A DNA stretch of 64,000 nucleotides from Oenanthe sinensis. Lineage: Eukaryota > Streptophyta > Magnoliopsida > Apiales > Apiaceae. A model generated the notes under the pieces. It was given only the letters and a program-made list of their open reading frames with translations. It was not told the DNA's origin and ran no database searches. The stretch is from positions 17,987,631 to 18,051,630 of the forward strand of contig CM053802.1 in assembly GCA_028671895.1 (NCBI GenBank), given 5' to 3'. Position 1 is the stretch's first letter, and every line of letters starts with the position of its first letter. Both the position numbers and the translations under genes were made by a program. Shown piece after piece: positions 58,227-64,000 of the stretch.

Positions 58227-58234
58227 ATGTTAGG

Positions 58235-59061
58235 TAGGGCTGCAAACGAACAGAGTCGAGCCGAGTTTTGCCCGAGCCGAGTCGAGTTTGACTTTTTTTT
58301 TAAACGAACCGAGCCGAGCCGAGTTTGACTTTTTTTTAAAACGAACCGAGTCGAGCCGAGTTTCCTAATAAACGAGTCGAACACGAGTTGTTCGCGAACA
58401 AATCGCGAAAAATAAAAAATTAATTTGGTTGAAAATTCTAGTATATCATTACTATATTGACTAGTACTCGTAACTAGTGTTTTGTCACGAATTGTTGTTT
58501 CTATTTTTCTAAAAATATTTCTCGACAATCCAACCATATGAATGTCAAGATATGTATAATATAATGATATCCCCAAATTTTAAAAAAATAAAAAATTAAT
58601 TTGGTTGGAGATCTTAGTATATCACTATTATATTGACTAGTACTCGTAACTAGTGCATTGTCACAAATTATTGTTTCTATTCTTTTAAAATATTTCTCGA
58701 CAATCCAACCGTACGGATGTCAAGATATATCTAATATAATGATATTTCCAAATTTTAAAAAAATTGATTTGGTTGGAGATCTTAGTATATCACTACTATA
58801 TTGACTAGAATTCGTAACTAGTGTTTTGTCACGAATTGTTCTTTCCATTTTTTTAAAAATATTTCTCGACGATCCAACCGTACAGATGTCAAGATATATT
58901 TAATTTAATGATATTCCCAAATTTAATGTATTATATTTATTAATATATATATATATATATATTATGTATAATAATACAAATGTAACATATTTAATTATGG
59001 TCAATTTATTAACAAATGTAAAATTCTTGATGTTGAATTCGAAATTTCATATTTGTGTTGT

Positions 59062-59101
<40 letters not shown>

Positions 59102-59984
59102 CATACATAATTTTATAACATATGAAATTTAATATATATAACATATTAAATACATATGATTTAATATTTAATTAAATTATATATATTAAATTATATGACA
59201 TATAATTTTGTGTTGTGACTATATATAACATATTAAATACATATGATTTAATATTTAATTAAATTATATATATTAAATTATATGAAATTTTGTGTTGTGA
59301 CTATATATATTAAATTTAATTTTGTAACATATAATTTTATTTGAATCATATGTATTTAATACTTAATATATTAAATATGATTCAAATAATCAAATGTAAA
59401 TACATTATAATATATGTGTGTGTGTATATATTTATACATATCATAATAAAAACATAATATAAAATTTGAATTTGTGTTAATTATTATATTTAGAGATTTT
59501 AAAAATAAAATATTCAAGAAGTAAGACACATCAGTACATCACAGATTCAAAATTTGGGAATTGGGAGGCAAATGTCAGAATCTGATTCTTAGCATCTGTA
59601 AAACAATTAAAAACCACATGTATAGTATACACTTATTCTTTTTTTAACAATATATATATAATATGAATAACTTCATATAAACATTAATATATTAAATATG
59701 ATATAAATATTTAAATTATTCATAATATTTTTTTATTTATAATATATATAAATTTTATCCGAGTCGAGCTCGAGCCGAACTCGAGCTGAACTCGAGCCGA
59801 TCCCGAGCTAAACGAGCCGAGCTCGAGCCGAACAGGCATAAAGCTCGGCTCGGGTTCATTTACTAACCGAGCAGATTTTTATGTTCAAGATCAGGTTCTT
59901 TTAATAAACGAACAGAGTCGAGCTCACTTAAACGAGCCTAGCTCGAGTTTTGTTCACGAACAGCTCTGTTCATTTGCAGCCCTA
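58235..59984. mobile_element. Non-autonomous hAT-type element (1.75 kb)
   Basis: Terminal inverted repeats TAGGGCTGCAAACGAACAGAG and (inverse) TAGGGCTGCAAATGAACAGAG differ at one position over 21 bp. They are flanked by a perfect 8-bp duplication ATGTTAGG (58227-58234 and 59985-59992). Both subterminal zones are packed with CGAGCCGAG/CTCGGCTCG motifs, likely transposase-binding sites. The interior has tandem repeats and AT-rich filler but no transposase frame. Confidence 0.93.
58420..58925 (+). repeat. Three ~170-bp tandem repeats inside the hAT element
   Basis: Units start TT[A/G]ATTTGGTTG at 58420, 58596 and 58764. Each holds ATTGACTAGTACTCGTAACTAGTG-like, TTTCTCGACAATCCAACC and GATGTCAAGATAT blocks. 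The second and third share more with each other (GGAGATCTTAGTATATCAC) than with the first. Confidence 0.9.
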
Positions 59985-60166
59985 ATGTTAGGGGCCGAAA
60001 TAGAAGGCCACCCAAGTCAAAAAAGGGTTCATTTTCAGCAAAACAGTTAAAAAAAGTAAAAGTAAACCACCACCACCAAACATTGAAGCAACCATAAAAA
60101 TGTTGATTTCTAAATTTGTATAATTTCCAAGCTCACCTTCCGATCGACGGCGGCGCGTGGCCGGAG

Positions 60167-60403
60167 ATGGTGTTCAACAGTCCAATACTGGTATCAGTAG
60201 CCAAAGTATCAGCAAATGCTTGTCAATACATAGCTTGTAATCCCCAAATTCTTAACAGCGATCAAGTCTTACACCTCATCTTCTGCTTTCCTTTTCAACA
60301 GTTTCGCCGTTTCACTCTTTGTATTTGCTCCGTCTTTTGTTGCCCTGCCACTAACGTCTTTTTATCCGATTCCGATTCCGATTCTGATTCGCACTCCGAT
60401 TGA
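60167..60403 (+). CDS. Small uncharacterised protein with acidic Ser-Asp tail
   Basis: A 78-aa open frame from the ATG at 60167 (GGAGATGG context), MVFNSPILVSVAKVSANAC..., ending in a run of alternating Ser-Asp (SDSDSDSDSHSD). The middle has LIFCFPFQQFRRFTLCICSVFCC, a short hydrophobic, Cys-rich segment. I cannot name the family. Support comes from higher GC content at the start, a good initiation context and a composition typical of small conserved plant proteins. An in-frame non-ATG extension exists upstream but is not favoured. It is the only coding candidate right of the hAT element. Confidence 0.45.
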   Translation: MVFNSPILVSVAKVSANACQYIACNPQILNSDQVLHLIFCFPFQQFRRFTLCICSVFCCPATNVFLSDSDSDSDSHSD

Positions 60404-62864
60404 TTCTTATATATGTATTCTGTTCTAGTGTAATATGCTTAGATTATGTATTGGATGATTTTTTCATGTAATTATCACATTTTAATTTTCTTTAGGTACG
60501 GATTGTGTTTGATTGATGTGATATGTTTTTTTTTGTTAGGTATTGCATAATTTATGTGTAGAGAATGATTACATGAAACGAACAAGATCACGGTGATTCG
60601 TGTTTCGGTTGTTTCTTGGACAATTGGAATCTAGTTACGTCAACTATAGGTTATTATTATCTGGTGATGTGTCATTTTCTCTTATTTATGCTAGAAGAGT
60701 ATCTCAATCGGAGTTTCGGTAAACCTATCAGGTTTGGGATGTTAATTGTATTGGTTTGTTCTGGGAGGCTGCAACATTCTTTGAGTCGTATATTTTACCA
60801 ACCGGTTTTAGCTAATGGTATTCATCTGTACTTCATGAAATATATATAGGTCAATCGTTTTATTAGTAATGATTGTCATCTTGAACATTTCCTTGGGGCA
60901 TTGCATCTGATGGTTGATAGTATCGATCAATGCGTTCTTGTCTCTGTGGCATTTTGATTATAGCTAGTTGGAATCAACAAGTGCGTTTTTACAACTCTCA
61001 GTGTTGAAGACATTGGTGATGTGACCTCAAGTTCAAATCTGATGGACAATCATCAAGATCCATTGAGGAGGTCTCTCTGTGTTAGGTTTGTATATATATG
61101 TGTTGGAATGACATTGTAGATAATGTGCAAGATGCTTCATAAATTACAGTTTAATATGTTATCTATTGCCCAACAGTGTTAAGCGGGTTAGCACTTGACA
61201 GGAATCTCAAAAATCAATGTCAGTTGTTCTGTTCTGTTTTTTTATTTTCTATGAATTAGTAAATCTCATTGAAGTTTCTGTGTTTGTACAAACTTATGTA
61301 TTTGCTTCATTTGTTCGTGCATACGATATTACAATCTCTGCTCGGCTTATAGTTAATTATTACCTTTTGTTAGCTCCAAGTGCCTTGTCATCTTGCAGTA
61401 GGTGATACACATTGTCACCTAGCTGGTGATGATGTTTTTTGAGGTTATATGGGAGCATTTTTTGGCTACTGATCTACTAGTTGTCTATTTTGAAGTGTGA
61501 TGTTCAGAAAAGAATAATAATCTTCTCAACATTATTCAAGAAAAGGATTTCGGCTAGCAATTTGAAGAGCAAGAAATAAAGTAGGAAAGCTACATGATTT
61601 CAGTAAGAATCAACTTTATTGTGGGACAACTCTGTTTCATTGTTCATGCCATTTTTGCTAAAACATATGTTCCGTTGTAGTATATTAGTACAGGTTCTAT
61701 ATGCGGAAGATGTTTATGTTGATAGGTTGTTGAAAAATTAATACATTGAGTCTTTGAGATGCATTATATTGTTGAAGCCATATTTCGAAACATTTCAATA
61801 ATTAAGGGTGTTCACAATCTTCCCAAAATATCTGCCAACACCTTCAATTTTACTGCCTTTGAGTCTACCATGCCTTTCATTCCCATGCTACATATTAATT
61901 ATTTGAATTAAATATTAATATAATGATTCAATTTTTTTTGAATATATACCATACCTACTTGATTCTCTCAACAGTCTGAAACTTCTAAATTTGTATCCAA
62001 GAACATCTGTAACACCGTGTTTAAGTCTCAAATGGATTTTGAGTAATTTCTGGCTACAGATGGATTTTGAGGTTGTCAACATTTTCTAAAATATATAAGG
62101 ATTTTGGGATAGCAATCATAAGTATATAAGCAAAAGAGCTGCAACCAAATGACTCTTGGCCTAGCAGTATCGATTGCATAAAATTTATGAGAAAAGTTGA
62201 TTCAGTTGTCAATTGTTCCCATCGAAATTTAGACTGATTGCGGATTTATTTTGGTTTTTTACTCCATATTATGGCGTGGATCTCGAAAGATATGAAAGAT
62301 CTCCCTCCAAGCTGCTGTTAAGAAGAGTTCCAATCTTGTCAAAGACAAGGTGACTTAGAGTCTGTTTCATTGTTCATGCAGTTGTTTTCATATCATGTGT
62401 TCCATTGTTTTAATAGGTTGTTATAAACTGCACAACCTAGTCGGCATCGTAAAATAATACAATTTATGAATACATTGTTACTCAGCCTCTCTAGCTTGCT
62501 GTAACTGTATATTAAAAATAACGATTAAACACTGAAGTAATGGTCATGTATCAAATTAATCACTTAACTTATCGGGGTCTCATTTGTACCACTCTAGTAA
62601 CGAGTAATGACAAAACCGTTAAATGGGTTAATTGACTTGATGAAAACGTGTTGACTTTAACGGAACTTGCAGATGGTAAGACATAACAACATACATGGAG
62701 TCCAACTAAGCCCTTTAATATATAATACACATACTAACCAATTGTTTTATCATATAGTGTTCTGGAAACTTGGTTTCTATTTCTACTTTAAATTTGGCGT
62801 AATCAATATTTTGATTTCCGTAGTCCTGTTATTTTTAGGAATGGGTGTAAAAGATACGGAGTAT
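60404..62864. other. Downstream or intergenic sequence, no gene recognised
   Basis: The sequence is of moderate AT content and not obviously TE-derived. Short frames exist but none has recognisable domains or splice continuity. It may be a long 3' UTR or non-coding transcript of the small gene, but nothing in the sequence proves this. Confidence 0.35.
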
Positions 62865-62873
62865 AATAATGTG

Positions 62874-63275
62874 GGGTGTTGGCCCTATATGTCACAATTT
62901 GGGGAGAAAATGCCCTAAATGGCACACCCCGAAAAAATGACCCTAAATAGCACTCCAAAACGCTACATCGTGTAGAGTTTTGAAAAAAAAAATTCTCCCC
63001 AAAACGCTACTTTAAGTAGCGTTTTTTTAGCCCAAAACCCAAGATAAAGTAGCGTTTTTCCCAAAAAAAATTAAAAAAAAATGCAAAACGCTACATGAAG
63101 TAGCGTTTTTCCCCGGAAAAAAAAGGGTGCAAAACGCTACACGAAGCAGCGTTTTCACTTTTTTTACAGCACGCCGCACTATGTAGCGTTTTGGAGTGCT
63201 ATTTAGGGCCATTATTACGAGTTGTGCCATTTAGGGCATTTCCACCTCAAATTGTGACATATAGGGCCTTTTCTC
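62874..63275. mobile_element. Palindromic MULE-type MITE with repeated hairpins
   Basis: A perfect 9-bp duplication AATAATGTG flanks it (62865-62873 and 63276-63284), as expected for Mutator-like elements. About 90 bp at each end are inverted repeats (GGCCCTATATGTCACAATTT, then AATGCCCTAAATGGCACA, CCCTAAATAGCACTCCAAAACGC). The interior is a series of AAAACGCTAC...GTAGCGTTTT palindromes with 4-5 bp loops at about 62957, 63001, 63083 and 63132, so the whole 402 bp can fold into stacked hairpins. It has no coding capacity. Confidence 0.9.
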
Positions 63276-63286
63276 AATAATGTGAG

Positions 63287-63507
63287 CGTTTGGGGTTCCT
63301 TAAACTTAAAATAAGTTACTTATTTCATTTTTTTTAAACATTTTTTTACATTTTTTTAAAGATAAATATTTATTTTAGAATTTTAAAACCAAATATTATT
63401 TTCAAAATAAAAAATAAGTTACTTATTTTCAGAAAAAAGTACATAAATACCCAATTTTTTCCGGAAATAAGGACTTTTTTTCGGAAAATAAGTTTGGTCA
63501 AACAGGG
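63287..63507. mobile_element. MITE with GCGTTTGGGG / TCAAACAGGG ends
   Basis: Left GCGTTTGGGGTTCC and right GTTTGGTCAAACAGGG are short inverted ends. AAAATAAGTTACTTATTT palindromes lie near both ends. It directly abuts the palindromic MULE element and resembles the element at 57137. Confidence 0.5.
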
Positions 63508-64000
63508 TCAATATGGGGATATCCAAATATGCTATGATTTTTTACATGTCTTGTTAGATAATGAATATTTATAAGGGTATCTATATTATACAAATATTAT
63601 ATCTATATTAATATGATTTTTTAAGTAATTTATGGAGAATATGCATCGAAAATAACTATCTATTTCATCAAAAAAAAATGAAAAAGATGAATAAATAGAG
63701 ACTGCCACAAAGGTATTTATACTAATCATAATACAATGTAAATATAATAAATAAATTTATTATCCATTAATGTAAACAATGTTCTTAGCCTTTTATTTTT
63801 AAAATGTGGAATGCGGTATAAATTACATTTTTAATGTATCTCTTGTAGTTATTAGTGACTTTCACCTGTAGAATTTTTAAATTAAGAAAGTTTAATAAAA
63901 TTATAAATTATAGGAAATTAATAAACAATTGAATAATAACTACAGTAGTATATAAATGGTGGATGTACACAGGTTTATTTAATCCAAATTGACAATTGTT
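63508..64000. other. AT-rich sequence, nothing recognised
   Basis: No frame, repeat with clear ends or RNA gene is seen to the right edge. Confidence 0.4.

Noticed and set aside
58139..58576. 145-codon minus-strand frame across the left end of the hAT element
   Set aside because: It reads through the TIR and subterminal repeats (RLGSVRL-like periodicity) and is a product of repeat composition.
61217..61405. 62-codon plus-strand frame downstream of the small gene
   Set aside because: It is hydrophobic by AT composition, has no initiation or splice support, and is not called.
62940..63190. CRISPR-like appearance of regularly spaced GTAGCGTTTT palindromes
   Set aside because: This is a plant nuclear context, the spacing is irregular, and the whole is bounded by TIRs and a 9-bp duplication, so it is a MITE.
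63027..63230. 67-codon minus-strand frame in the palindromic MITE
   Set aside because: It is entirely within inverted repeats and has no plausible protein features.

Overview
This window is nuclear DNA from a flowering plant, most likely a eudicot. It is AT-rich, with intron-split genes whose introns follow GT-AG, long TE-filled spacers, and plant-specific families: a DYW-type PPR protein, an RLCK-VII kinase, a plant KASH protein and a GH17-X8 glucanase. No family-level placement is certain. Exon structures below were read by eye from splice sites and frame continuity.

Left arm (1-10.9 kb) is almost all transposable-element (TE) sequence. It holds the 3' part of a Sirevirus-like Copia element with repeated polypurine motifs and a very long putative LTR. 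Next come a Stowaway MITE with TA target duplication, and an antisense Copia solo LTR (target-site duplication, TSD, AGTAA) that contains a nested Gypsy-like solo LTR (TSD TGAAA). A 1.0-kb hAT-type element (TSD TTTTAATG) closes the arm.

The gene-bearing part runs from 11 to 60.4 kb. In order it carries: GPI-type GH17 beta-1,3-glucanase (+, 2 exons); a TE cluster at 14.2-17.9 kb (two adjacent foldback elements, a nested Harbinger-like MITE, a MULE-like element); a class A GATA factor (-, 2 exons); a possible very small gene (-); a 7-exon HNH endonuclease-domain gene (-); a single-exon SDR reductase (+); a 6-exon RLCK-VII/PBL kinase (-); a 2-exon DYW PPR editing factor (-) divergent from an ING PHD-finger histone reader (+, 7 exons, with an apparent reading-frame break); a single-exon carboxylesterase (-); and a SINE1/2-type KASH protein (+, 2 coding exons plus a 5'-UTR intron). 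A small unknown gene follows at 60.2 kb.

The right arm has a 1.75-kb hAT-type element (TSD ATGTTAGG) and a 402-bp palindromic MULE-type MITE (9-bp TSD) packed with AAAACGCTAC/GTAGCGTTTT hairpins. The genes have separate housekeeping and signalling roles and form no operon or cluster. Two adjacent pairs stand out: the divergent PPR/ING pair sharing about 770 bp of promoter, and SDR and SINE within 21 kb of each other.

No clearly new biological system was found. The most interesting items are the ING frame break, the palindromic MITE, the nested TE stratigraphy, the Sirevirus multi-PPT region with its inverted repeat, and the compositional switch inside the SDR gene.
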